Both the position numbers and the translations under genes were made by a program. A stretch of 64,000 bases of DNA, taken from the NCBI GenBank assembly GCA_030602245.1, contig JAUWAC010000014.1, positions 1-64,000 on the forward strand, written 5' to 3'. The DNA comes from Marinobacterium sp. (GTDB lineage Bacteria; Pseudomonadota; Gammaproteobacteria; Pseudomonadales; Balneatricaceae). The notes under the pieces are model-generated. The model was not told the DNA's origin and made no database searches. It saw only the letters and a list, made by a program, of their open reading frames with translations. This document shows positions 54,653 to 63,694 of this stretch, piece by piece. Within the stretch, counting starts at the first letter, position 1; every line of letters starts with the position of its first letter.

Positions 54653-56686
54653 AAATTGTGCAACCTGCTGCCCAGCGGCATGTTCCTGGCCATCGCGCTG
54701 GTGTCGATCTCGCCGGACGGGCGGCTGGCCAGCATCGTCAATGCCGGCCTGCCCGATGTGCTGCTGGTCCGGACCAGCGGCCGGGTCGACCGGGTGGTGT
54801 CCGATCATGTGCCGCTGGGCATCGTCAGCCGGCTGCAGCAGCCGCAGTTCTACAACACCACGCTGGCCTCGGGAGACCGCATTCTGGTCTACAGCGACGG
54901 CGTGATCGAAGCACGCAATCTCGATAACGAGGATTACGGCGAACGGCGGCTGATTCAGTGCTGCGCGGCGGCAGCCCCGGGCGAACGGATCGTCGAACTG
55001 CTGCAGGAGTCGCTCCGCCATTTTGTGGCCGGGCAGACCCAGTTCGATGATATTTCGATGATCGAATACCGTGCCGACCTCGAACAGATTCAGCTCTCGC
55101 CCAGCTTCAGCACGGCCCCGAGCCGGCCGCTGGAGGGCGCCTCCGGCTCCTGGCACTGGAGTCTCGAACTGCACGGCCAGGATCTGGCGCGGATGAACCC
55201 GGTGGCACAGGCGATGAACCAGCTGCAGGAGTGCGAGGGACGCGACGAGAAATGGAATCCCGTGTTCACCGTGCTGGGGCTGAGCTCCTCGCTCAAGCCC
55301 TACGAGTGTGACGGCCTGTCGGTCTACTGCGAAATGCCGTTGCTGGTGGTGCTGCCGGAAACTGTCGAGCAGGCACAGCAGGTGCTGCGTATCTGCCATC
55401 GCGAGGGCGTACCGGTGGTGGCGCGTGGCGCCGGCACCGGGCTCTGTGCCGGCGCCATGCCCCATGCACACGGCGTAGTGCTGTCGCTGGCCCGGTTCAG
55501 CCGCATCCTCGAGATCGACCCGCTGGCGCGGGTGGCGCGGGTGCAGCCGGGCGTGCGTAATCTGGCGATCAGTGAAGCGGCGGCGAAACACGGGCTCTAT
55601 TACGGGCCCGATCCGTCCTCGCAGATCGCCTGCACCATCGGCGGCAACGTGGCGGAAAACTCCGGCGGCGTGCACTGCCTCAAGTACGGTCTGACCGTGC
55701 ACAACCTGCTCAGCGTCGAGATTCTCACCGTCGAAGGGGAGCGGCTGACGCTTGGTAGCGAGGGGCTCGACAGCTGCGGTGCCGATCTGCTGGCGCTGAT
55801 GACCGGCTCCGAAGGGCTGCTCGGCATCGTCACCGAGGTGCGGGTGAAACTGCTGCCACGGCCGGAAGTGGCGCAGGTGGTGATGGCCGGGTTCGACTCG
55901 GTACAGGCCGCCGGCGATGCGGTCGGCGCGGTGATCGGTGCCGGCATCATTCCCGGCGGACTGGAGATGATGGACGGCCATGCCATCGTCGCGGCGGAGG
56001 CCTTTGCCAACGCCGGCTACCCGACCAGTGCCGAGGCTCTGCTGCTGTGCGAGGTGGATGGGACCGCGGAGGAGGTGCACGAGCATATCGAGGCCGTCGA
56101 GCAGCTGTTTCGCCGCGTCGGCGCCAGTTCCGTGCGCACGTCGCACAGCGAGGAGGAACGTGCACGGCTCTGGGCCGGGCGCAAGTCGGCGTTTCCGGCG
56201 GTGGGGCGGATCTCGCCCGATTACTACTGCATGGACGGCACCATTCCGCGCAGTCAGCTGGCGTACGTACTGACCGAAATGCAGGCGATGTCGGCCGCGT
56301 TCGGCCTGCGCGTGGCCAACGTGTTTCATGCCGGCGATGGCAACCTGCACCCGCTGATACTGTTCGATGCCGCCATACCGGGCGAGCTGGAACGGGCGGA
56401 GGCGTTCGGGGCGCGCATCCTCGAGCTCTGTGTCGAGGTCGGCGGCTGTATCACCGGCGAGCACGGGGTCGGCGTCGAGAAGATTCGGCAGATGCCGGTG
56501 CAGTTCAATGATCAGGAGCTGGCGCAGTTTCACCGCATCAAGGCGGCGTTCGACCCGGCCGGAACCCTGAATCCCGGCAAGGGCATACCGACGCTGCGTC
56601 AGTGTCAGGAGTATCGCTCGCTGGACCCGGAGCTGACGCCGAACATCGGTGCTCAGGCGCAACAGGAGGAGAAACGCGATGGCTGA
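54653..56686 (+). CDS. SpoIIE phosphatase/kinase remnant fused in frame to glycolate oxidase GlcD
   Basis: One uninterrupted frame with two unrelated parts. First about 140 codons: the C-terminal half of a SpoIIE/PP2C phosphatase (SGMFLAIALVSISPDGRLA, NAGLPDVLL, LASGDRILVYSDGVIEA, QTQFDDISMIEY), beheaded by the ISL3 end. Next a HATPase-type segment (WHWSLELHGQDL to NPVFTVL) that stops before its N-box. Then, from KPYECDGLSVY onward, GlcD: FAD-binding VVARGAGTGLCAGAMP, SSQIACTIGGNVAENSGG, and the closing GEHGVGVEKI. GlcD lacks only its first ~45 residues, which precede the FAD domain. A TTG at 54,656 could start translation; internal starts are possible. Deletion fusion or assembly join. Confidence 0.8.
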   Translation, partial: KLCNLLPSGMFLAIALVSISPDGRLASIVNAGLPDVLLVRTSGRVDRVVSDHVPLGIVSRLQQPQFYNTTLASGDRILVYSDGVIEARNLDNEDYGERRLIQCCAAAAPGERIVELLQESLRHFVAGQTQFDDISMIEYRADLEQIQLSPSFSTAPSRPLEGASGSWHWSLELHGQDLARMNPVAQAMNQLQECEGRDEKWNPVFTVLGLSSSLKPYECDGLSVYCEMPLLVVLPETVEQAQQVLRICHREGVPVVARGAGTGLCAGAMPHAHGVVLSLARFSRILEIDPLARVARVQPGVRNLAISEAAAKHGLYYGPDPSSQIACTIGGNVAENSGGVHCLKYGLTVHNLLSVEILTVEGERLTLGSEGLDSCGADLLALMTGSEGLLGIVTEVRVKLLPRPEVAQVVMAGFDSVQAAGDAVGAVIGAGIIPGGLEMMDGHAIVAAEAFANAGYPTSAEALLLCEVDGTAEEVHEHIEAVEQLFRRVGASSVRTSHSEEERARLWAGRKSAFPAVGRISPDYYCMDGTIPRSQLAYVLTEMQAMSAAFGLRVANVFHAGDGNLHPLILFDAAIPGELERAEAFGARILELCVEVGGCITGEHGVGVEKIRQMPVQFNDQELAQFHRIKAAFDPAGTLNPGKGIPTLRQCQEYRSLDPELTPNIGAQAQQEEKRDG

Positions 56687-57743
56687 TCGGAGCGAACAGC
56701 TGCGCCAGCAGGTGCTGGATGCGCGACGGGAGGGGCGGGCGCTGCGGATCGTCGGCGGCAACAGCAAGGCGTTTCTGGGCCGGCAGGTCGATCTGGCGCA
56801 GGACACACTGTCACTGGCCGAGCACAGCGGCATCGTCAGTTACAGCCCGGTGGAGTTGGTGCTGACCGCGCGCGCCGGCACGACGCTGGAGGAGATCGAT
56901 GCCGCGCTGGCCGAGCACAACCAGATGCTGTCATTCGAGCCGCCGCGGTTCGCCAGTGGCGCGACCCTGGGTGGCACGCTGGCGTGCAACCTGTCGGGGC
57001 CGGGGCGGCCCTGGTGGAATTCGGTGCGCGATCAGGTGCTCGGTATCCGTCTGCTGAACGGCTATGGCGAGCACCTGCGCTTTGGCGGTCAGGTGATGAA
57101 AAACGTCGCCGGCTACGACGTGTCGCGGCTGCAGGCCGGGGCGATGGGCACCCTCGGCGTGATTACCGAAGTCAGCCTCAAGGTACTGCCGCGGCCGGCG
57201 GTCAGCTGCACGCTGAGTTACGAGATGCCGCTCGACGAGGCGTTGTCGATGATGAACCGCCGCGCCGTCGAGCCGCGGCCGCTGAGCGCCGCCTGCTGGC
57301 TTGAGGGCAGGCTCTATCTGCGTCTGTCCGGGGCCGCCTCGGCGGTGGATGCGACCGCGGCCCGCTGGGGCGGTGAACGGCTGCCCGATGCCGAGCGCTT
57401 CTGGCAGCAGCTGCGCGATCAGCAGCTGGAATGGTTCTGTTCCGAGCAGCCGCTGTGGCGCTTCTCGGTCAACCCCACCGCACGGTTGCCGGAGCGCGAC
57501 GGTCACTGGTGTATCGACTGGGGGGGCGCCCAGCGCTGGTATCGGGGGGCGGCCGAGCTGGCCGAGATGGAAACGCTGGCCAGCGCCGGCGGTGGCCAGG
57601 TCAGCCTGTTCCGCGGCGGTGCGCGCGACGGTGAGGTGATGCACCGTCAGAGTGAGGCGCTGCAGCAGTTGCAGCTGCGCCTGAAAGATGCGTTCGATCC
57701 GGATCGCCTGTTCAACCGCGGCCGGCTCTACGGCTGGATGTAG
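56679..57743 (+). CDS. glcE: Glycolate oxidase FAD-binding subunit GlcE
   Basis: A 354-residue FAD-binding subunit. Start at 56,679 with a strong AGGAGGAG just before, inside the end of glcD. Motifs: LRIVGGNSKAFLG, LTARAGTTLEEIDAALAEHNQMLSFEPP, SGATLGGTLACNLSGP and GGQVMKNVAGYDVSRLQAGAMGTLGVITEVSLKVLP. It forms the glycolate oxidase complex with GlcD and GlcF, giving glyoxylate. Intact. Confidence 0.93.
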   Translation: MADRSEQLRQQVLDARREGRALRIVGGNSKAFLGRQVDLAQDTLSLAEHSGIVSYSPVELVLTARAGTTLEEIDAALAEHNQMLSFEPPRFASGATLGGTLACNLSGPGRPWWNSVRDQVLGIRLLNGYGEHLRFGGQVMKNVAGYDVSRLQAGAMGTLGVITEVSLKVLPRPAVSCTLSYEMPLDEALSMMNRRAVEPRPLSAACWLEGRLYLRLSGAASAVDATAARWGGERLPDAERFWQQLRDQQLEWFCSEQPLWRFSVNPTARLPERDGHWCIDWGGAQRWYRGAAELAEMETLASAGGGQVSLFRGGARDGEVMHRQSEALQQLQLRLKDAFDPDRLFNRGRLYGWM

Positions 57744-57751
57744 GGGGCGCG

Positions 57752-58963
57752 ATGAAAGCTGACGTACTCGAAATTTACCGGGCCACGCCCGAGGGGCAGG
57801 AAGCGGAAGAGATCCTGCGCGCCTGTGTCCACTGCGGTTTCTGTACCGCCACCTGTCCGACCTATCAGGAGCTGTTCGACGAACGCGACGGGCCGCGCGG
57901 GCGTATCTATCTGATCAAGCAGCTGCTCGAGACCGGCGAGGTCAGTGAACGCAGCCGGGTGCATCTGGATCGCTGCCTGACCTGCCGCAGCTGCGAGACC
58001 ACCTGTCCGTCGGGCGTAAAATACGGTCGTCTGGTCGATATCGGTCGCGGGCTGGTGGAACAGCAGACCCGGCGCCCGGCGAAACAGCGGTTGCTGCGCT
58101 GGGGACTGCGCACGCTGCTGCCGTATCCGTCCCGGTTTGGGCCGTTGATGCGTATCGGGCAGCGACTGCGTCCGCTGCTGCCGGGGGATCTGCGGCGTAA
58201 GGTGCCGCCGGTACGCCGTGCCTCGCCGTGGCCGCAGCAGCGCCATGCGCGCGTGATGCTGGCACTGGCCGGTTGTGCACAGTCGGTGGCGACGCCGAAC
58301 ACCAATGCAGCCGCGGCACGGGTGTTGGATCGGCTTGGCATTACCCTGGTCGAAGCGCCTGACGCCGGTTGCTGCGGGGCTGTCAGTTATCACCTGTCGG
58401 CACATGACGAGGGGCTCGACTTCATGCGTCGTAACATCGATGCCTGGTGGCCGGCGATCGAGGCCGGCTGCGAGGCGATCGTCATGACCGCATCCGGCTG
58501 CGGCGCGATGGTGCAGGAGTATGGCCACCTGCTGCGCCACGATCCGGCCTATGCCGACAAGGCGCGCCGGGTCAGCGAGCTGACCCGGGATATCGGTCAG
58601 GTGCTGCTCGGCGAGGATCTGAGCCGGCTGGGGCTGGCGCAACAGACGGAGCGGGTTGCCGTGCACTGTCCGTGCACGCTGCAGCATGCGATGAAGCAGG
58701 GTGGAGTGGTCGAGGAGGTGCTGCGCCGCGCCGGCTTCACGCTGGCGAAAACCCGTGACAACCATCTCTGCTGCGGTTCTGCCGGCACCTATTCAATTCT
58801 GCAGCCGGCGCTGAGTCAGCGCCTGCTCAACAACAAGCTGATGGCGCTGACCGAGGACGATCCGCAGCGCATCGTGACCTCCAACATCGGCTGCCAGCTC
58901 CACCTTGAAACGCGGGCCGCACTGCCGGTGCAGCACTGGATCGAACTGCTCGATCAGTCCTGA
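57752..58963 (+). CDS. glcF: Glycolate oxidase iron-sulfur subunit GlcF
   Basis: A 403-residue iron-sulfur protein with two [4Fe-4S] motifs, CVHCGFCTATCP and CLTCRSCETTCP, and two CCG domains (GCCGAVSYHL and CCGSAGTYS) for the electron-transfer cofactor. It passes electrons from GlcD/E to the quinone pool. Eight bases after glcE; its end overlaps the converging DUF1338 gene by ten bases. Confidence 0.94.
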   Translation: MKADVLEIYRATPEGQEAEEILRACVHCGFCTATCPTYQELFDERDGPRGRIYLIKQLLETGEVSERSRVHLDRCLTCRSCETTCPSGVKYGRLVDIGRGLVEQQTRRPAKQRLLRWGLRTLLPYPSRFGPLMRIGQRLRPLLPGDLRRKVPPVRRASPWPQQRHARVMLALAGCAQSVATPNTNAAAARVLDRLGITLVEAPDAGCCGAVSYHLSAHDEGLDFMRRNIDAWWPAIEAGCEAIVMTASGCGAMVQEYGHLLRHDPAYADKARRVSELTRDIGQVLLGEDLSRLGLAQQTERVAVHCPCTLQHAMKQGGVVEEVLRRAGFTLAKTRDNHLCCGSAGTYSILQPALSQRLLNNKLMALTEDDPQRIVTSNIGCQLHLETRAALPVQHWIELLDQS

Positions 58964-59772
58964 TCGCCGGGGCGGCTGTGGGTCGACTCGAAAATCCTGT
59001 CGGCGTTGCCTTCGATGAAGCCCTCGAACAGCTGTCCGGGGGCTTCTTCGTAGCGCTTCGCAAACTCGTAAAAGCAGCTCGGCACCCGGCGTGTCACCCG
59101 GTCGCTGAACTCGACAAGGATACGGTCGGCCAGCGTCGATGACTGCTCCAGCAGCAGTTCGGGCGAGCCCTTGATCTCGCCGCCGGCGGCGTTGATCGCA
59201 AAGCCGTTGTCCTTCAGCAGCCGGTTGACCGCGGCGATATCGTGCAGGGTGTCGAGTCGGTTCACGCTGACCGTGAAATGGTTGGCGCGCAGCCCCAGTA
59301 CCGACAGCCAGGCGGCATACTCGCTCTCGGTCAGCAGTGCCTCGTAAGCCGCGTGGGTCGGCATCTGCCACAGGCGGCCGTGCCAGAAGATGCTGGCATC
59401 GTGCGGCGCATCGTGCGGAATCTGCGCGATCAGCGTATGCAGAATCGCCTGCACCCGCGGCGCGAGTCGATCGACCTCCAGTTCGCTGAGAAAAATCTTC
59501 GGTGCCTCCGCATCGACCCGGTGGCGGTAGGCGCGAGCGCGCAGCTTCTTGCCCTCAAAACGGTACTGGCCGAACGCTTCATACCCCAGCTGCTCCAGCA
59601 GCGGCTGCAGCCGCGGCAGCGATATCGGGCTGTCGGCGAAGGTGCGAAACGCCACATGGTCGTTGACCACCTGCTCGCCGCGTTCGACAAACAGCCGCTG
59701 AATCGCCTCCGCCTGTGGCGTGATGGCGATGTAGTCCTGCCAGAGATGGGTAAAAAAGCGGTGATGATTCAC
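58954..59772 (-). CDS. DUF1338 family protein, 2-oxoadipate dioxygenase/decarboxylase-like
   Basis: A 272-residue protein of the DUF1338 family with a vicinal-oxygen-chelate fold. Histidines in VNDHVAFRTF and RANHFTVSVN and the glutamate in FEGFIEGNADRIFEST are the expected iron ligands. Relatives include HglS, a 2-oxoadipate dioxygenase of lysine breakdown that gives 2-hydroxyglutarate. This member is the shorter type. It overlaps the glcF end, suggesting only packing, not a shared operon. Confidence 0.8.
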   Translation of the reverse strand: MNHHRFFTHLWQDYIAITPQAEAIQRLFVERGEQVVNDHVAFRTFADSPISLPRLQPLLEQLGYEAFGQYRFEGKKLRARAYRHRVDAEAPKIFLSELEVDRLAPRVQAILHTLIAQIPHDAPHDASIFWHGRLWQMPTHAAYEALLTESEYAAWLSVLGLRANHFTVSVNRLDTLHDIAAVNRLLKDNGFAINAAGGEIKGSPELLLEQSSTLADRILVEFSDRVTRRVPSCFYEFAKRYEEAPGQLFEGFIEGNADRIFESTHSRPGDQD

Positions 59773-60060
59773 CCTTCACCTCCTTCCGCCGCGGCGGAAT
59801 CTTCACATTGACTGCTATACCCAGAGCGTAGAAGCGGGCGCGGCGTCTGTCGAAGCTGACATAGCACAGCGGTCAGCGGTGGGGCGGTGGCAGGTGATCC
59901 GCAAAGGTGGCGTGTGTCTGTTATGCGCAGGCCTTGCGCAGCGGGCGTACGTCGTCCGGGATTCCGCCGCCGTTCTGCGGTAAAGTCCACGGGAGCGCTC
60001 TGCCCGCATCGATCGGGCGAGGGCAGACCCCGGTTGTGCTGTTATCCCGCAAGGAGTTCT

Positions 60061-60342
60061 ATGAAAGAGTTCATGTATTCGCTGGCCCTGTGCGTACTGC
60101 TGGCATCGGGCTGGTCGTTTCGTCATACCCCGAGCGACGAGGATATCCGCGTCACCGCGCGCACCGACCCGGCACTGGCGGCAACGCTGGAACAGCAGCA
60201 GAGTCAGATGACGCTGATCTCTGGTATCGGCTTTGCCGTGGCTGGCGCGCTGGGCGTGGTCGGTTTCTTCTCCAAAACCCGGCGTCAGGCGCGTGCAGCG
60301 CAGGAGCGTGACGAACAGCGCAACGGTGATGCCGGCGGCTGA
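60061..60342 (+). CDS. Small membrane protein of unknown function
   Basis: A 93-residue protein with two hydrophobic helices (SLALCVLLASGWSF near the start and ISGIGFAVAGALGVVGFF) separated by a polar, glutamine-rich part, and a basic cytoplasmic tail. The ATG at 60,061 follows a consensus AAGGAGTTCT. It resembles small DUF-type inner-membrane proteins of marine gammaproteobacteria, but I cannot name the family. Confidence 0.7.
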   Translation: MKEFMYSLALCVLLASGWSFRHTPSDEDIRVTARTDPALAATLEQQQSQMTLISGIGFAVAGALGVVGFFSKTRRQARAAQERDEQRNGDAGG

Positions 60343-60369
60343 GCCCCCGGCGAGCGCTGCCCGGCGCGA

Positions 60370-60813
60370 TCAATAACGCTTGTAGGGCAGGAACTTGCCC
60401 GACATCACCATCTGCACCCGATCACCTTTCGGGTCTTTCTCGCGCTGGATGTCGAGGGAGAAATCGATGGCGCTCATGATGCCATCGCCAAACTCCTCGT
60501 GGATCAGTTCCTTGATCGAGCCGCCGTAGACGCTGACGATCTCGTACAGGCGGTACAGCAGCGGGTCGGTGGGGATGCCGGCGACGCCCTTGTGCGGCAC
60601 GATCTGCAGCCAGGCGATCGCTTCGTCGCTGAGATCGAACAACGCGCCGACGGTTTCCGCCTGCTGCTTGCTGAATGTCATCTGGCCGAGGCAGGCGGCG
60701 GTGGTCCACTCCTTCGACTGGCCGACAGCCTCGGCCACCTGCGCCCATTTCAGCCCCTTTCGGACCTTGGCGGCGAGGATCATGTCGGTCACGTGTGTAC
60801 GGTTGGCGATCAT
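60370..60813 (-). CDS. cynS: Cyanase (cyanate hydratase)
   Basis: A 147-residue enzyme splitting cyanate with bicarbonate to ammonia and CO2. The catalytic triad Arg88, Glu91 and Ser114 (E. coli Arg96, Glu99, Ser122) is present in LLYRLYEIVSVYGG and DGIMSAIDF. The N-terminal helical part and the closing GDRVQMVMSGKFLPYKRY are typical. It is the last gene of the leftward nitrite/cyanate operon, 27 bp after the kinase gene. Confidence 0.95.
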   Translation of the reverse strand: MIANRTHVTDMILAAKVRKGLKWAQVAEAVGQSKEWTTAACLGQMTFSKQQAETVGALFDLSDEAIAWLQIVPHKGVAGIPTDPLLYRLYEIVSVYGGSIKELIHEEFGDGIMSAIDFSLDIQREKDPKGDRVQMVMSGKFLPYKRY

Positions 60814-60840
60814 GTGGTGTTCCTTCTGTTGGGTTGTGGC

Positions 60841-62574
60841 TCAGGGCAGTGGGCCGGCGGCGAGCAGATAGATCAGGGCGCCCGCCAGCAGGCCCGATAC
60901 GCTCTGCCAGAACAGCACCGGATTGCGCTCGAGCAGCGGTGGCCGGGTACGGTTCAGGTAGGCGCGGTTGGGGTGGCGCAGGTCGTGGATAAACTCGGAC
61001 AGATCATCCTGTCGTTTCAGCGGGTCCGGGTGCAGCGCCTGTTCCAGCGCCGTATCGATCCAGGCCGGTATTTCGCGCTCGTCATCCAGCACCGAGGCGT
61101 AGTCGAGGCGGCGCTGCGCCGCGACGGTGCGGCTGCGCGCGACCTGATTGCCGTAGGGGAAGCGGCCGGACAGCATCTGGTAGGCGATCACCGCCAGTGA
61201 GTACAGATCCGAACGCTCGCTGCCGGCCTCGCCGAGAAAGTACTCCGGCGCCGAATACAGCGCGGTGCCGAGCAGGTGCGGTTGCTCCAGCAGCCTGTTC
61301 GCTTCGGCGATGCCGGCCACCCGGGTCGAGCCGAAATCGATGATTTTCACCGTGCCGGCCCGGTCGATCATGATGTTGTCGGGCTTGAGATCCTGATGAA
61401 TCATGTCGCGGCGATGGAATGCGCGCAGGCCACGGGCGATCTGCTCGATGATCTGACGCACCGTCTCCAGATCCGGTCGCGGATGATCGGTCATCCACTG
61501 TGCCAGGGTCTGGCCGTCGATGTACTCGGTCACGGTATACAGGTAACCGCGTGGTCGTGACGGCGCGGCCGCCTTGATCACGTGGGCGCTGTCGATGCGC
61601 CGTGCAATCCACTCTTCGAGCATGAAGCGCTCGAGATAGGCCGCATCGTCCGACTGGTCGATCGACGGTGTTTTCAGTACCACCTTGTCGCCACTGTGTT
61701 CGTCATGGGCGATGAAAACGTGACTGCGGCTGGTGGCGTGAATCTCACGCTCGATACGATAGCCGTCCAGCACCATGCGTGGCGCCAGCGGCGGCGGCAG
61801 CGGCAGCTGCTCGATCTGGCGCTGCAGTTCGCTGCTGTGCTGGCCCGGCAGGCTGTCGATGCGCAGGATCTGCAGCGTCAGGTTGTCTTCGCTGCCGCGC
61901 GCGAGCGCATGCTCGACGATCCGTTGTGCCGCTGCATCGAGGTCGTCGGCGTGCTCGCGCAGGGTCGCGAGTACGAAGCCGGTGTCGGCATGTTCATAGA
62001 CGCCATCGGTGGCGAGCAGGAAGGTATCGCCCGGCGTCAGGGGCAATGCCTGATAATCGATCTCGACGTACTCGTCACTGCCCAGCGCCCGGCTCAGGTA
62101 ACTTTCGTGCTGCGAAAGCTGCAGCCGGTGATCCTTGGTCAGCTGCTCCAGTCCGCTGGCATGCAGCCGGTAGATGCGGGCATCGCCGATATGGAACAGG
62201 TGGGCGGTGTTCGCTTTGACCACGAGTGCGCTGAAGGTGCAGACGTAGCCCCGGTCCTTGTCGTAGCGAAACGCGCTGCGGCGGGTTTCCGAAAACAGCC
62301 ACGAGTTGATGGCCGACAGCACATGTTCGACCGCCTTGCGGACCGACAGCGCTTCGGAGGTGCAGAAATAGTCGTCGAGGAAGGATTTGACCGCCATCGC
62401 GCTGGCGATCTGACTGACGTCGCTGCTGCTGATGCCATCGGCAAGCGCCAGTGCGGCGCCCTTGTGGCCAAGCAGCGGCTCGCGCGGGATCAGTGCGCCG
62501 TGGAAGTCCTGATTGACGGCCTTGCGCCCGGGGTCGGTGCACTGACCGACGCTGAGTGTCAGGTGTGATGGCAT
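60841..62574 (-). CDS. Bifunctional PP2C phosphatase-serine/threonine kinase, membrane-anchored
   Basis: A 577-residue fusion. Residues 1-245 are a PP2C phosphatase (NQDFHGALIP, LALADGISSS, LFHIGDARIYRL, FLLATDGVYEH). Residues 260-530 are a Hanks-type kinase with MIHQDLKPDNIM (catalytic loop), IIDFGST (DFG) and YSAPEYF (activation segment). A C-terminal membrane helix (SVSGLLAGALIYLLAA) anchors it. The start at 62,574 has GGAGGCG upstream. A gene of the same type lies in nitrate/nitrite assimilation loci of pseudomonads. The target is unknown; the preceding nitrite transporter or a nitrogen regulator is a candidate. Confidence 0.9.
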   Translation of the reverse strand: MPSHLTLSVGQCTDPGRKAVNQDFHGALIPREPLLGHKGAALALADGISSSDVSQIASAMAVKSFLDDYFCTSEALSVRKAVEHVLSAINSWLFSETRRSAFRYDKDRGYVCTFSALVVKANTAHLFHIGDARIYRLHASGLEQLTKDHRLQLSQHESYLSRALGSDEYVEIDYQALPLTPGDTFLLATDGVYEHADTGFVLATLREHADDLDAAAQRIVEHALARGSEDNLTLQILRIDSLPGQHSSELQRQIEQLPLPPPLAPRMVLDGYRIEREIHATSRSHVFIAHDEHSGDKVVLKTPSIDQSDDAAYLERFMLEEWIARRIDSAHVIKAAAPSRPRGYLYTVTEYIDGQTLAQWMTDHPRPDLETVRQIIEQIARGLRAFHRRDMIHQDLKPDNIMIDRAGTVKIIDFGSTRVAGIAEANRLLEQPHLLGTALYSAPEYFLGEAGSERSDLYSLAVIAYQMLSGRFPYGNQVARSRTVAAQRRLDYASVLDDEREIPAWIDTALEQALHPDPLKRQDDLSEFIHDLRHPNRAYLNRTRPPLLERNPVLFWQSVSGLLAGALIYLLAAGPLP

Positions 62575-62615
62575 GGGATGATCGCCTCCGACCCGCGGCC
62601 GGAGGCGGCCTGTCA

Positions 62616-63461
62616 TCAGACGGTTGCCGGCTTGGTGGCGCTGACGGTCGCAGCGGCCTTGCGCTTGGCACCGGTGCGCACGTGGGTGGTGTAGAGGGTC
62701 AGACCGGTGAAGGCCAGACCGCCGACCAGGTTGCCCAGCGCGGTCGGGATCTCGTTCCAGATCAGGTAGTCGGCGACGGAGAAGTCACCGCCCATGATCA
62801 TCGCGAACGGGAACAGGAACATGTTGACCACGGAGTGCTCGAAGCCCATGAAGAAGAACAGCATGATCGGCATCCACATCGCCAGCACCTTGCCGCTGAC
62901 GTGAGTGGAGATCATCGCGCCGACCACGCCCATGGACACCATCCAGTTACACAGCATGCCGCGGATGAAAATGGTGATCCAGCCATCGACGCCGTAGGCG
63001 GCGTAACCGACGGTGCGGGACTCACCGATACCGGAGACTTTCTCGGCGATGGCACCGCCATCGGTGTTGTAGCCCATGGTAAAGATGTAGGACATCATCA
63101 CCGCCACCGTGAAGGCACCGGCGAAGTTGCCGACGAAGACCAGCCCCCAGTTGCGCAGGATCTGCGCCGGGCTGACGCCGGGACGCTTGTCCAGCCACGC
63201 CAGCGGCGTCAGCATGAACACGCCGGTGAGCAGGTCAAAGCCCATCAGGTAGAGCATGCAGAAGCCGACCGGGAACAGGATCGCCCCGATCAGGAACACG
63301 CCGGTCTGGACGGCGACGGTGACGGCGAACACGGCCGCCAGCGCCAGAATGGCGCCGGCCATGTAGGCGCGGATCAGGGTATCGCGGGTGGACATGTGAA
63401 TTTTTGCTTCACCCGCATCGACCATTTTGGTCACGAACTCGGTAGGTGCCAGATACGCCAT
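62616..63461 (-). CDS. Formate/nitrite transporter family channel (NirC-like)
   Basis: A 281-residue FNT channel with six membrane helices. Family patterns: the N-terminal EFVTKMVDAGEAKIHMSTRDTLIRAYMAGAIL, the CMLYLMGFDLLTGVF loop, GNFAGAFTVAVMMSY and GFEHSVVNMFLFPFAMIMGG (histidine gate). Context, with NasT upstream and cyanase downstream, favours nitrite as substrate. The start has GAGGCAAAACC upstream. Preceded by a 200-nt leader with a terminator. Confidence 0.9.
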   Translation of the reverse strand: MAYLAPTEFVTKMVDAGEAKIHMSTRDTLIRAYMAGAILALAAVFAVTVAVQTGVFLIGAILFPVGFCMLYLMGFDLLTGVFMLTPLAWLDKRPGVSPAQILRNWGLVFVGNFAGAFTVAVMMSYIFTMGYNTDGGAIAEKVSGIGESRTVGYAAYGVDGWITIFIRGMLCNWMVSMGVVGAMISTHVSGKVLAMWMPIMLFFFMGFEHSVVNMFLFPFAMIMGGDFSVADYLIWNEIPTALGNLVGGLAFTGLTLYTTHVRTGAKRKAAATVSATKPATV

Positions 63462-63564
63462 GGTTTTGCCTCATTGTCTGTTTTGATATTACACACATTT
63501 CCGGTGTCGGCCTGCTGCCCCGCAATCCGCACATTCACGCAGCTGTGGTACAACCCGCTGCGCA

Positions 63565-63619
63565 CAAAAAAACGGCGCCCTCAATCGGTCCCGCTGGGGG
63601 ACAGATGATGGACGCCGTT
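63565..63619 (-). terminator. Leader terminator (NasT-type attenuator) upstream of nitrite transporter
   Basis: On the minus strand AACGGCG ... CGCCGTT followed by a T-run, with an inner GTCCC-CCAGC-GGGAC stem. It lies about 100 nt before the transporter start and after the sigma-54 promoter. NasT proteins relieve such leader terminators by ANTAR binding. A hexaloop pair could not be assigned by eye. Confidence 0.75.
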
Positions 63620-63677
63620 ATCCAGATAGTGCACGAATTGTCAGGGGCCACGAGAGCCCACAGGGTAATCTCTCAAA

Positions 63678-63694
63678 AGCAAGTGCCGTACCAA
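63678..63694 (-). promoter_or_regulatory. Sigma-54 promoter of the nitrite/cyanate operon
   Basis: On the minus strand TTGGTACGGCACTTGCT fits the sigma-54 consensus, with GG (-24) and GC (-12) separated by exactly ten bases. The start would be near 63,667, giving a leader of about 205 nt. It implies NtrC-type nitrogen control; no clear NtrC site was recognised upstream. Confidence 0.8.

Noticed and set aside
63462-63667. ANTAR two-hairpin hexaloop motif in the leader
   Set aside because: Candidate stems exist, but no pair with A at position 1 and G at position 4 of a six-base loop could be assigned confidently by eye; only the terminator is reported.
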